From Eucommia ulmoides (lineage: Eukaryota > Streptophyta > Magnoliopsida > Garryales > Eucommiaceae), in contig CM028338.1 in NCBI GenBank assembly GCA_016647705.1, positions 9,795,240-9,859,239 on the forward strand: a stretch of DNA of 64,000 bases, given 5' to 3'. Below the pieces are notes generated by a model, which was given only the letters and a program-made list of their open reading frames with translations, was not told where the DNA came from and did not search any database. Numbering within the stretch: position 1 is the first letter of the stretch; each line of letters starts with the position of its first letter. This document shows, piece after piece, positions 34,867-46,219 of this stretch. The position numbers were made by a program, and so were the translations under genes.

Positions 34867-36129
34867 AACCCCCCCACATTTTTATATATGTTATTTTTTT
34901 TTTATGAAAATATAATTAGATCATCAAAATTTTAATTGACTTTAAATTTTTTGTTCCCCAATTTCATGAACAATTTAAAAAAAAAAAATTGATTTCAATT
35001 GATTTAAATTTTGAAAACTAAAATTGACCAAGTAAAACATGATAAATTTTAATTCGATCAATTTAGCCCCCAAAAAATAACTTTCATAAATTTTCATTTT
35101 GACCCCGAAACTTTCTTTTGAATTTCCAAACCTCAATTAGAGTTTCGATTCGAGTTTCTCAAGAATTAATCATTTCAAAAGATTTGATAAGAAAAATTCG
35201 AATCGAAATTGGTCCTTGTTAAACGACAATTTAAAGTTTTTCAAAATTTTAATTAGGCCCCTCTAACTTTCTAATTCGATAAATTGTCTCAAATAGCATA
35301 TTCGGCGGACCAATTGGAATTATTAGACTTTTAGTTAACTTGTTTTGAGGATAATTAATCATTCCAATGATTAATTTCAAAATTTGAGTCTAAATATAAA
35401 TCTTTCGAATTTTCAATTTAGTCCCAAAACATTTTTAAAAGGAACAATTTTGATTCAAAACTCTCAATTGGATAACCTTTTGTCTTAATTGAATTTTTGA
35501 GATATTAATTTAAATCCTAGAGACTTAATTTCTTATTTCAAACCTCCAATTAAACCAATAAGATTTTCAATTGCAAAATTCAAATTCAAATTAATTCCGG
35601 AAACCTTAAAATCGACCCTCCATTTTTGTTTGGATATTCTTAAAATTGGCGAGAAAAGAGCTTTGCGGGGACGAGGCAACTTTTGGCTAGAAAAAAAAGC
35701 TTTGCTGCAATGAGGCAACGATCTGGCAACGGGAGAAGCTATGCTACGACGACGAATTGGTGATCTGATAGCCTGTTTCGGAACTCTGGCGACACGTGTG
35801 GTTTTTTTGACAGGGAGATTCACAATTATTCCGATGATTATTGGTGTTCCAATGGTGTTTTTCGTTCAAGTGCGATAATCTTTTTTATATTAACATCCAT
35901 TATTCGTGGTTCTACGAAAAAACGAGATTGCTTTGGATTATTGATATGGAACATATATTGTTACTCCTAGTAGTACAAATGTTACTCCGGATATGGGGGG
36001 TGTCACACTACCGCTCAATAGATGCCCATCACTGAAGCAACTAGCGTAGCTGAAGAAACGCCTATCACCTAAAAAATTTGGAAAAATTAAAAATTTCTTT
36101 TTCAAAAAATAGAGCAAATCCCAAAAAAT

Positions 36130-36460
36130 TGCTATGCAACAAACCCAACAAAAGGAGAAGTAATAATTGTTGTACAACAACAATGCTAAATAACACATGA
36201 AGATGAGGGAGTAAAGGTTGTTGTACAATAACAAATTAAAATAGCAACATATATTAGAGTAAGGAGGTAAATATTGTTGTACAACGACAATATATATAAC
36301 ATTATAATTATAATTGATAGGGGAGAAGCAAATGTCGTACAAAAACAAATCTGAATAGCAACATAGGATAGAGGGATAGGAGAGATAAATATTGATGTGC
36401 AACAACAATGTTAACACCCCCATAATTAATAGAAAAGGGAAATGTTGTACAACAACAATT
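36130..36460. repeat. TTGTTGTACAACAA repeat cluster
   Basis: Five to six copies of the palindrome ATTGTTGTACAACAACAAT or variants are spaced 55-90 bp apart, each followed by AATAGCAACATA-like text. A smaller group of variants occurs at 37850-38030. Confidence 0.7.
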
Positions 36461-38334
36461 ATTCAGGGGGTGCAATTTGCAACAAGAGAGACTTATTAGC
36501 TTAAAATGAAGCAAAGAGATTGAGAGAAAATGAATAAAAGTGAGATACAATCAGATTTTTTTTTCTTTTCAATTTAAGTGATGTGAAAGTGTCGTTGATA
36601 AGATTAATGCTAAAAAAAAGGTATTGGGCTAAAAGTATAGGAATGAAAATCTTTCTTAGTTTAGGGACTGCATAAATTGTTTTCAAAAGGTAGAGTTGGA
36701 GGGCATGTGTCCATTTTGATAATCTATTCCTTCGATTCTAATTCACAAACAAATACAAATTCATGCACTAAAATAATAAATGCATTGCAGCAACCTTTAT
36801 ACAGTACTAACACACAACAAACGATAATGAGTGTAGATTTCATATTAAGGCTGATAATAGTTACTGTACAACAATATTCACTCGAATAAGATTCTGACTT
36901 GAATTATCCAGGCATAACAGATGGACCAAAAACATTAAAAAACACTCAACATGACTAAAAACATTGAAACCCCAGTGCCAAAAATTGGACAACACAATGC
37001 TAAAATCACATTGCCGCTATGACAATTGCAGTGCAGGAATATTGCAGGAAGCAATATTTGTTGCGCTGCAATAAAAGCTTTACCGCTGCTAAAATATTGT
37101 TGCCAAAGATCGCAGTTGTTGAAATCAGTTGTCTACGTCATTACAACATAGCTCGCTGCAAATGATCGCCATTGAAGTATAATCACTGAAATGTTACCAC
37201 CGAAATCAGCGTCCCTCTAGTCGAAACGATGCCGAAGATTGTCGTCGATGGTAAAAGATTCACCGCTACTGTGCCCGTTGTTGCCTCGTTGTCGATCTCA
37301 GTTGTCCCACTGTTGAAATGCCGCAAAGATCGTCGCCGATGATAAGGATTCACCGTCGTTGTCCCTCTTGTTGCCATTATCGTCGAACTTAGCTGTCCGA
37401 AAATATCGCCGCTACTGGAATAAAAACCCTAATTCGAAATAGATTACTACACAGTTTTTGCTCAATTTTCTTCCCAAATTTGAAATTAAAGGCTGAATTT
37501 TTAGTTCTCTCCACAAAACCTCTTACCATGTATAACCACCCACCCTACTCCCACACGCTTTCTAAGGGTTGGGAACACATGGATGGGAATGTGTTTTTGC
37601 ATAAATTAAAATGAATAATGGGAATATAGTGAAATTATTATTGGGCCTTGGGGCCCATATTAAAAAAACCCTTAAATTAAGTAGGAATTTTTATTTTTAT
37701 TTTCAAAGTGTAATTTTGATATTTAAATTTAAGGGTATTTTATATTGGCCCAAAGGCCCATTACTAATTTATTCTTATACTCATTTAGTCATTTAAATTT
37801 AGAGAAAAATTCAATTGACATACGGTAATTATTTGATGTACAGTAACATTCATATCCCCTCATTCATTATATTGCTGTTGACATTATTATTGTACAACAA
37901 CATTTGCAACTTCTATTTATTATGTTGCTATTAACATTATTATTAGGCAGTAACATTTGCATCTCCCTATTTATTATGTTGTTGATGTAGTGAGAGAATA
38001 TGCATTTGGTGAAAGTTGTTACACAGTAAATTTTATGAAAGTCACTTCACGTTGTTTTCTTAAAATTTAAATAAATCAGTGGATTTTAATTGGTATGAGC
38101 TTTGTTCGTTAGAGCCCATTTTAATGTATTTGACAAAAATAGGTGTTAGCCTAAAAAAATCCTAAATTTAAATACATTTTTTTTTTTGGTTGTAAATGGT
38201 TTTTTGTCAAAAATTAAAAAATTAAAAAATAATTTGCACATTGGCAATCACCACTGTTACCACAACAACAAACATTCATATCGTTATCTCCAGAACAACA
38301 AATATTTCTTGTCATCACAGTAAAAACGAAATAT

Positions 38335-39060
38335 ATTGCGTAACAACTATTTTAAAAAATATTTTTACTTGATAGTATAAATTAGTTGCTACACATAATT
38401 TGTGTATACCCATTAATCGCACGTCATGCTCTCTTTTTTTCTACCCAATGAAAACGACTATTATTTCATATTCAACATGGATTAACATGAGAATATTTAT
38501 TAAATGTGAAAGAAGAAGTTTACTACACATTAACTATTTTGAAAATATATTTTTTCTAGATAGTATAAATAATTATTGCACAGTAATTTATGTATACCCA
38601 TTAATTCCACATTACTCTCGCTGTTTTTCTACCCAACAAAAATGGTTTCAAATGAGAACACATATTGTTTTATATTAAAAAAGCAATTTATTGTGCAACA
38701 ACTATTTTGAAAAATATTTTTGCTAGATAGTTTGTTGTACAGTGATTTATCTATACCCATTAATAGCACATTACACAACTTTTTTTTACCCAACAAAAAC
38801 AATTATCAATTCATATTCAAAGTGGATTAATATGAGAACATGTATTGGTACACGTTACAAAAGAAGTTTACTATGCGATAACTATTTTAAAAAATATTTT
38901 TGCTAGATAGTATAAATAGTTGTTGCACAGTAATTTATTTATACCCATTAATAGTATATTACACTATATGTTTTCTACCCAACATAAATGCCTTCATTAA
39001 AATAAGAATATGTGTTGATACGAGTTTAACATGAAGGTTACTATGCAACAACACTTCATA
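38335..39060. repeat. Four-unit ~180 bp tandem array
   Basis: Each unit runs: CAACTATTTTAAAAAATATTTTT, CTAGATAGTATAAATAGTTG, CACAGTAATTTATTTATACC, CATTAATAGCACATTACAC, TTTTTCTACCCAACAAAAA, then a variable ATATGAGAACA segment. Four units start near 38345, 38530, 38700 and 38880. The units are diverged, so the array is old. Confidence 0.8.
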
Positions 39061-40898
39061 TTGTCTAAAAAAATTAGATTCATCCAGTTACAGCCAAATT
39101 TGGGCGACCACCACTAAATCTGGTGATAGTTGCTCACGAACTAGCTGGCTACGGTCAGATCAAGATCAGATATGGCCATAGCCAAACATATTTGGGCCAG
39201 CACTGCCATTTGGCAGGCTAGGCCAGATTGTGCACAACCACCACCACATATGGTGGTGGTGCTTGTGTTTTGGGGAGGGAGGGAGAGAGAAAAAAATTAA
39301 TATTGATGGTGGTGGTCGGTGATGATGTCATGGGGTAGTTGTTGGTCCTGTCATGGTGGAACTGACAGTGGTGTGGTTGTCACCAGGAGTGTGGAGTTGC
39401 AGCCTGTGGTAGTAAAGGGAGGAGCCGAAATATAAAGAAAGAGAAAAAAAGAGAGAAATAATATAGGTAGAGAAAATTAGATATCTATTTAGATGAATTA
39501 GAGTTTGTTTGTTTATTTATAAAAATGATAATTTTGGAATATCAATATTAGATAATGGGTTTTTTCTTAATATTTTTGTTACAAATAGTGTTTTCTTCAA
39601 GTTTTTATTAGGCATATGCTCCATGTGAATTTACACAATAAAGATTTAACTTCTTGATAACATGATTAAACACCTAAGACTGATATATTAAATATTTACT
39701 AAGTTAAGTGTATTAGATAACAAAACAAAATTAGTTAAATATTCACTAAGTGTTTGTGAAGCTTAATGCATGTGCCAAATATGTAGGGTAATTAAATGTG
39801 CCTGTGCCTGTGCATGCCGAGTAATTGCCATGCCAGCCTATCTTGACACCTATCCAGATAGGTGACTATGCCTTATCCTTCGAAGTTGGGGGAGGCAATT
39901 GCCATTTCTTCCTATAAATTCATGATTGAAAGTCATGGTTCAATAGAGGGTATGTTCCTACAATCCTTAATCAGAATCTTAATCGGAATCTAATGTATGT
40001 TTCCTTGTTTTCATTAAGTTATAAAAACAAGATTGAAATTTGATCGTACATGTAGTGCATTTTAGTTCTGTCTCTAGTGCATGTGTGCGTTGGGTTGTTG
40101 CAAATAATGTCTCTGTGTTGAAAGAACAACATAACTAATTGATTGGTGGACAATCAGGCCATCACAAGTGCGAAAGGTCCTAGTTCGTAATTAACTTTTT
40201 GACACATAATAGTAGATAAAAAAAAAAACTTGTACCAAGAGAAACTAAGGACTGAAAGTGAAAAATGAAACAAACGAAGCTAAAATCTAACAAGCACTTG
40301 AGAAATTCAACATTTATAATTTCAACGCTTAAAATTCTGGACGTATAAATTTTAGCTCCTAATTCTTGTTTTGTCAAACCAACCCTAAATCTAAGACATT
40401 AAGCATCTATCAAACCAAGTGCAACCACCACTGTGAGAGCATTCAAGAAGCCGTGGGCTTTAGAATATGAGAATAAGCTCTCGCTAATCTTCAGTTCAAT
40501 GATCATATTCAACAGTTTCGAATTGGATGAGTTTCTAATCAACAAATTTTAAGTGCTTGCGCTAATAAAGTTCAAAACCGCAACGCGGACTTCAAGCACT
40601 AATAAAGTTCAAAACCGCAATGCAGACTTAGCGTTTTCAGTTTAAAAACGACTAAAATCTCGTGTTTCCTAAAATAGAAAGAAAAGAAACATAATTCTAA
40701 TACCAAACCATGACAAAATTTGCCTACATTTGGAATCTTAAATGGAAAACAATACTACAAGCATGAAGGGAGCTTGTCTAGTTTTAAGAGTAATCCACCA
40801 TGTCCAGCCTTCAGTAGCAGCTGATCAGAAAGCAATTCCTGCCATGAAAGAGTTTCAGGTCATTGTAATAGGGTTTTCTTCTGCTCAAATGAAATTGA

Positions 40899-41299
40899 GG
40901 CAGCATTGCTCCCTGAAGTTTAGGTGTGGTAGCATTTTGTCCCTAATGTTTTAATTGCAAATTGCCCCCTGAAAATTGTTGTTCTCGCATCAAATTCGTC
41001 CACCATTGGACCAAGACCAATCAATTTGTTGTCGGAGTAAGGGCAAAGTGCAATCACACTCAAAAGTTGGGGGTGCAGGTGCAATATTACTTTTTTTTAA
41101 TTCCACTATTTTTCTCTCATCTGCAAGACTGCAAGTCACGTGACTAATTTCAGTGATAAAATTGACCAAAACTAGTCAATTGGACCAATTTAATATGAAA
41201 AGTAAAATTCAGGGAACAAACAATTTGCGAAAATTTGAAACATTAATGGATAAAGTGCAACCACTCCAAAACTTTAAGGGTGCAAAGTGAAATTTAGCC
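40899..41299. mobile_element. MULE-type MITE next to the ARF 3' end
   Basis: A 401 bp element with about 50 bp imperfect terminal inverted repeats. The left end GGCAGCATTGCTCCCTGAAG matches the inverted right end GGCTAAATTTCACTTTGCAC, followed in both by AAGTTT, GTGGT and a TCCNTAATG stretch. It is flanked by TGAAATTGA (40890-40898) and TGAAATCAA (41300-41308), 9 bp with two differences, which fits Mutator-like target duplications. There is no coding capacity. Confidence 0.72.
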
Positions 41300-41445
41300 T
41301 GAAATCAATTTCAAAGAAAAAACTTCCTCACTAGATGTGCCAAGATTTTCCGTCTTTAACTAAGAAAAACACGAGTCAATGAAGCACATTAGGGGGAAAA
41401 GTGAACATAATCGCATATAAAAATAGAATATTACCTACCAAAACT

Positions 41446-41500
41446 TTAGCTGCTAGAATCCAGCATAATAGTCAGTCTTTTTGCAGTTTTCATGAACGTG
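41446..41500 (-). CDS. ARF16: Auxin response factor, exon 3 (last)
   Basis: A 55 bp terminal exon. The acceptor is TTGCAG at 41501-41502. It completes a Gly codon begun in exon 2 and then encodes TFMKTAKRLTIMLDSSS and TAA. The FMKTAKRLTI phrase is the usual end of the PB1 domain in ARF10/16 proteins, so this is the true 3' exon rather than read-through of exon 2. The preceding intron (41501-41599) is 99 bp with GT-AG ends. Confidence 0.88.
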
Positions 41501-41599
41501 CTGCAATACATTCAGAAAGCATATGAATTTGTTATCAAAATACAAATGATAAAATAGAATTATATCGACAAGGAAAACGTAGCATGAGATGAATCCTAC

Positions 41600-42414
41600 C
41601 CGAATGGTTCCTTCCCAGTTTCACTTATGAGACCCATAGCATCTCGGTACAGCACGTGGCTCAGCATTTCTGATCTTTCCAATTCAAACATATCTGCCAG
41701 CATTTGGTATAGCTCTTCGTAAGATCTAAGAACTGATAGATCTAGAATTTTGCCTACACTGTCCGACTCCAAGAATGCTTGGCAGTGACCAGTACCAAGT
41801 CCATGTTCACCAGTGTGAAAGCTTTGATTCCATAAAGTTCCAGCACTGGAAATACTTCTCCAGTCAAGTGCATAATTTTCTGTCCCTACTGGATTGCCAT
41901 CTGAGTTACTGGTCTGAACTACTTCTGAGAAAGCATCACTGGAACAGCCTTCAGCAATTTGCTGCTCAGCATGCATTTGCTGACCAAAGATTACAATATA
42001 GGGTCTCTTAGTTTCATCAGTTTTCTCCAAGTTTTTTGCAGAAACGTCCAAACATGGATCAAGACACTGAAAACTGGTTTGAGACCCTCCAAACTGAAGA
42101 TTATTGGTAAGATGGAGATCTGAAAATGGTAATTCGAATAGAGGATGCCTGGCTCCCTGAATGCCTGCAGATATGTTGTCAGATAGACAACACATGGGAG
42201 GACCGTTTGGCCCAAACGGGTTGTTGTTGACTTCAACTGACGATATTGGAAATTGCCCTTCTAGCGGAAATTGTGGGTGTTGAGACAATTTTGGCTTCTT
42301 CTTGGGTGGTGAGAACTGTGAAATTTGAATGACGGGCATGTTTGATACCAAACTGACTTGCCATGGGCTGACACACTTCACATTTTGCAGCATATCTGGT
42401 CCATCCCACCTCAC
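41600..42414 (-). CDS. ARF16: Auxin response factor, exon 2: end of ARF domain, middle region, PB1 domain
   Basis: Starts after a TATAG acceptor, in phase with exon 1 (CLQ joined to VRWDGPDMLQNV), and ends at a GT donor within EPFG. It encodes the end of the auxin-response domain (VSPWQVSLVSNMP), the FSPPKKK segment typical of this clade, and a Ser/Gln-containing middle region of the repressor type. The first part of PB1 follows (VGKILDLSVLRSYEELYQML, LSHVLYRDAMGLISETGKEP), which mediates contacts with Aux/IAA proteins and other ARFs. A miR160 complement lies at 42146-42166. The presence of PB1 argues against ARF17, which lacks it. Confidence 0.93.
42146..42166 (-). promoter_or_regulatory. 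miR160 target site in the ARF mRNA
   Basis: The plus strand reads TGCCTGGCTCCCTG, then A instead of T, then ATGCC, then T instead of A. This matches mature plant miR160 at 19 of 21 positions. The site encodes GIQGARHP, the conserved target peptide of ARF10/16/17 genes. Established biology: miR160 directs cleavage of these transcripts. Both differences lie outside the seed, so regulation should be retained. Confidence 0.92.
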
Positions 42415-43539
42415 CTATAATAATATGGTGTAAAACATTAAGAACGATAAACGAAAAAGGTGTGTGCTTCAACATTTTACACTAAGGTGGTTTTTGGTTG
42501 TAAGAAAGTGGAGTTTAGGAGTTGGAATTATAAATGAACGCATGTACATTTCTAAAATTTTGAATGCATTCATTTTCAATTCTAATTCCAACACGCCAGT
42601 TCTGTGTTTTAGAACCCTACCTAAATATTTTGAAGACATCAAACTTGAGTAAACTGTAAACATGGCTACAAATAAATTGTTTATTCTTACTACAGTTGAA
42701 AGCACACACGATTGGATATGTAAAACAAAAACTACCAGCTGTATCTGATTTTCTAATGAAGGACAAATACCCCGAAAAGACTTGTATTTTTTATCAATTT
42801 CGAAATTTAATTTTCTTGTATTTAATTTTCTTAGTTTAAGAGATTTTTTACGTAATTTAGTCAAATTAAAGTTCTATAAGGCTACCATAATAGGTGAGTT
42901 ATTTTTGGAACACTTTTATTGGCTATGGAGACTAGTATTGGTAATTTCCTAATTTTGGTTTTCTTATTTTACAAGACTAGGGTACTAGAATAGGCTTATT
43001 TAGTATAAATACCTATTGTGAGCCTCTTGCCAAACGAATCATGATTCAATTATTCAAACATAATGCAAATTTGATATTTTCTCGCTTTCTTGTGAATCTC
43101 CAATACAAAGGTTGGGTTACCTCCTTAGGTCACTCTCTGATAGGCTTAAGTCCATCCTTTTGACAAAATGGAACTAGCCTTCCCCGCTAACCTTCCTATT
43201 GTAAGAGAAAGATTATGTATATCTTTTTCTATGAGAAGTGTCCAATTTATACAATATACACATGCGTGAATATGGAAATTAATCCTAGATTAATTCTAAC
43301 TGATTGGTTGATCTACAATTAATTATGAGAGGCCATCCCCAATAGTTTCTGTAACTTTCTGGTTACCAGAATTTTTTTTTGTAATACCACTAAGCTTTTC
43401 TGTAAATTCCAAAAATAGCCCAAACGTTTCTGAAATTCACAGGTCCTTCCGTATAACTTTCTGCCACTTGTTGCTTGTACCCCAAACTTTAAACAAACTA
43501 TCTTTTCACCCTCCTACCCTTCTCAATCGTGTCTGCTAA

Positions 43540-43860
43540 CTCTACTAGCGGCTCCACCACCTTCGGTTGTACCTCTCCCTTGGAAACCCTCCCCATTCCC
43601 ACAATTACCAATCTTATTACTGGCAAAACTTATATGTGACAACTTTATTCTTCAGTCTCTCCAAATGGAAGTTTTTCTCTATGGTCAAAACTTTCATAGG
43701 CTTGTTGATGGCTCCTACATTTGTCTTGCCGACAAACCTAACCGATCTATCTGGTTTCAGGCTTACATAATAAATAATATTGTGTGCTTTTTACATTTAT
43801 CAATAAAGTTATCCTCGCTCCGCCAAGGTTCCCAAAAGAAATAGTAATTTGTACTCAAAT
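43540..43860 (+). pseudogene. Copia gag fragment
   Basis: The plus-strand translation includes MEVFLYGQNFHRLVDGSYIC, which resembles the N-terminal gag domain of plant Ty1/copia elements (NYxxWxxxxxxxLxxxxLxGxVDGS). Only this short piece is recognisable. Confidence 0.5.
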
Positions 43861-44727
43861 ATCACCGGGTCAAAATATGTCAAAACACTCACATTCCATA
43901 TCATGCTAATAAATTTTGAATAATAATTTCACTTCTTCACATCCACTTTATAATCATATCACTTTTAAGATCATATGAAATTATACGATAAATGCAAATG
44001 CTCTAATGCATTTGTCTTAAGATAATAAAACACAATGTTTAATAATTCTTCTCATATATTCACCCACCCCACATTTCTCAAGGACGCATACAAATATTAA
44101 TATACCACTAAGTCAGACTAATAACAGTGCTATTGTCAAAACATTAGATGTTATATTTTTCATAATCATTTGTTGCTGAACAAATAACTAAACAGATTTA
44201 ATATTAAGACTTACTGGATAACCTAAACTATATAAAAAAACTTGCAATTCAATTTTGTTCAGAGTGCTTGTGCAAGAGCTGTGAACATAATTGGATGAAA
44301 TTAAGAAAAATGACATCTATCGTTGTGTTCTCTCTTATCTATGATCAGGCCTTAATTTCACAGTATTTATTTATGTTGCACTTCTAATTAATCTTTTACT
44401 CTCAGATTTAGTAATAATAATAAAGCACTAATCAAGATAGGACAAAAGGTCTCTACAATTAAATTAATATCTCTATTTAGATTCTCATAAAATTTACTTT
44501 TATGCTTATAGTTTATAATTAAATGAATAAATTCATAAGCAGTATTTTTTAGTTCCCTAATCGGAGATTTTTTAGAATCATTTTGAGAAATAAACCTTAA
44601 TCTCCCTCGTAACAAAGTCAGGACTGGCCCTGAAATATTCTTTAAATACTTAGAACAATGCCTGCTCAAAGAAATACTTTTGTGCTCATTACAACCATTA
44701 TAGAACAATATTAACAGACTCTCAAAG

Positions 44728-45157
44728 TGTGGAAAGTCAATGGGCCTAACTCAATCACAAAGGAAGCCTTGTAAGAGAAGGATTGCCCTAGACTTTACAT
44801 ATAGTTTAGGATCAGGTAACACAAGCGATGTGGGATACAATATGCCCCCCACGAGCAGGGTGGACTTTGACAAACCACTACAAAAAGATATCAGGGCCCA
44901 ACATCAATGTGGGATTTAACATGCCCCTTCATACACAGGGTGGACTTTAACAAACCACTGCAAATGGTTGTCGGGGACACCAACATTAATGTGAGATTTA
45001 ACACGCCCAACATCAGATAAAAGAGTTGTCTCTGATACCATGTAGAAAGCCAATGGGCCTAACTCACTTTCAAATGATACCTTGGAAGAGGAGGATTGCC
45101 CTGTACTTTATATATAGCTCAGGATCAGGCAACACAAGCAACGTGGGATTCGATACA
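44728..45157 (-). mobile_element. TRIM retroelement (430 bp)
   Basis: Two short LTRs (44728-44839 and 45041-45157) share TATCGAATCCCAC-like starts and TTTCTACA-like ends on the minus strand. The TGGTATCAGAG primer site follows immediately (plus 45030-45040), and a GGGGGGCATAT purine tract precedes the other LTR. The internal 200 bp is non-coding and holds an 80-90 bp duplication (GGGTGGACTTT...CAAACCACT). Size and structure fit terminal-repeat retrotransposons in miniature. The flanking duplication is uncertain. Confidence 0.75.
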
Positions 45158-45574
45158 AAGCAATAAGTTTCTGGTTTCATTAGAATAGAACACTTTCGTA
45201 ATACTGTATTTTTTAGACTATTGTGTAAACCGACGCAGATCAACTATAAGTCACCAATCCAAAAAAGAAACAGAACATTCAAAACTGGTATTCATTAAGA
45301 TTGTTCAGTAAAACAGTAAAAGCACATTGCTATATACAGACACACACAAATATACCCTATGCCTAAAGGTACTAATTTTAATTCAATGCATTAATCTTGA
45401 ATATCATATAGTTAGTTCAAATAGTGGATGCAAAAGAATTGTTGATAAAATCAACAAAGAGAAGAGAGAATAAATTCTCTAAGAGAAAAGTAATGATTAA
45501 TATGAAACTTGAGGATTCCAATAAGCCTTATAACCTTCCTTTATATAGTAGTATAATCCTAACAACTATAGGCC

Positions 45575-46219
45575 CAGGGAGGGAGCCACTGCATAATCGG
45601 GGGGCCAAAGCCCCCCTCACTTTTGACTATTTTCTCCTTATTCCTTAGTATCCTATGTTTTTTTAAACTGTCTTGAAGTAACCCAGCTAGTTTATTAGTC
45701 ATTTTAGTGTAGTCCTTAAAAAGTTACATTTCTTAACCCCAATTTCCCTTTCTTTATTTACACTAAGACACCCCCTATATAAACCCAGAAAACCTAAACA
45801 GATTTTGGAGAATTTGGAGAGCTCCTCCTTCGCTTCTCCCCCTCTGTGTCGGATTTGGTGAATTCCAAGTCTCCCACTACTGTCTACTAATTTTCTATCT
45901 GTTACTCTATTTGACTGCTCCATCCCTCCAGATCCTATTCCTGATATGAGATTTTGCTTTTTTAGGTTTCAATCTTTGATTTTTTCATAATATTCTCTAT
46001 TTTCTAACTTATTATATATTTTTTTAGACTAAACAATTATATTTTAAGATTTGTATTGAAGAATTAAACAAAAAAAAAAAATCAATTTGATTTAGGATTT
46101 TGATAATAATTATCGGTTGGGCAAGGACAATTACTTAAACTTCAAATTTGAGAATTTTACAAAACAATGTGATTTTATTTTTGTGCTTGTGCTAAGAGAA
46201 TTTTCAGGCTATGCCACTA
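45575..46219. mobile_element. hAT-type MITE
   Basis: 645 bp with terminal inverted repeats CAGGGAGGGAGCC (left) and TAGTGGCATAGCC (right, inverted), resembling Tip100-like hAT ends. It is flanked by the 8 bp duplication TATAGGCC / TATAGGAC. The related sequence at 56025-56050 has an uninterrupted CTATAGGACTAGG, giving an empty site. No transposase is present. Confidence 0.72.

Larger units (their letters stand above)
33257..36007 (-). mobile_element. Diverged LTR related to the Tat LTR
   Basis: The left end matches the Tat LTR (GCCCCGATTTT, AAAATGAGAAGG, GTCGATTTTCT, GAGTCGCCACCTAG, AAGGTGTTAAGCACCCCAAGA). The right end is GGGGTGTCACA, so the minus-strand LTR begins TGTGACACCCC. A TATA box (34716-34722) sits in the same relative place. 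I see no flanking duplication and no internal region, so it is a solo or truncated LTR. It is much more diverged than the two LTRs of the 4668-18719 element and therefore older or from a sister family. Confidence 0.65.
36008..40898. other. Gene-free, repeat-rich stretch downstream of the ARF gene
   Basis: No supported coding region. Contents: TTGTTGTACAACAA repeats (36130-36460 and 37850-38030), a duplicated GATCGCCGNNG-rich segment (37160-37400), an about 180 bp tandem array (38335-39060), a GGTGGTGG-rich patch (39230-39400), and ordinary AT-rich DNA from 39470 to 40898. Confidence 0.6.

Noticed and set aside
36006-36010. CACTA at the edge of the diverged LTR as a possible CACTA-transposon start
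   Set aside because: No matching inverted TAGTG terminus or 3 bp duplication was found downstream.
33252-36012. Target duplication around the diverged LTR
   Set aside because: The flanks GCGGC and CTACC do not match, so I claim only an LTR and not a clean solo insertion.
41591-41599. Ending the ARF protein at the in-frame stop after EPFG
   Set aside because: A GT donor coincides with this point, and a 55 bp exon after a good acceptor restores the conserved FMKTAKRLTI ending.
44388-44708. 106-codon open frame on the minus strand
   Set aside because: No recognisable domain, AT-rich context inside the ARF intron, and no splice or start context that supports it.
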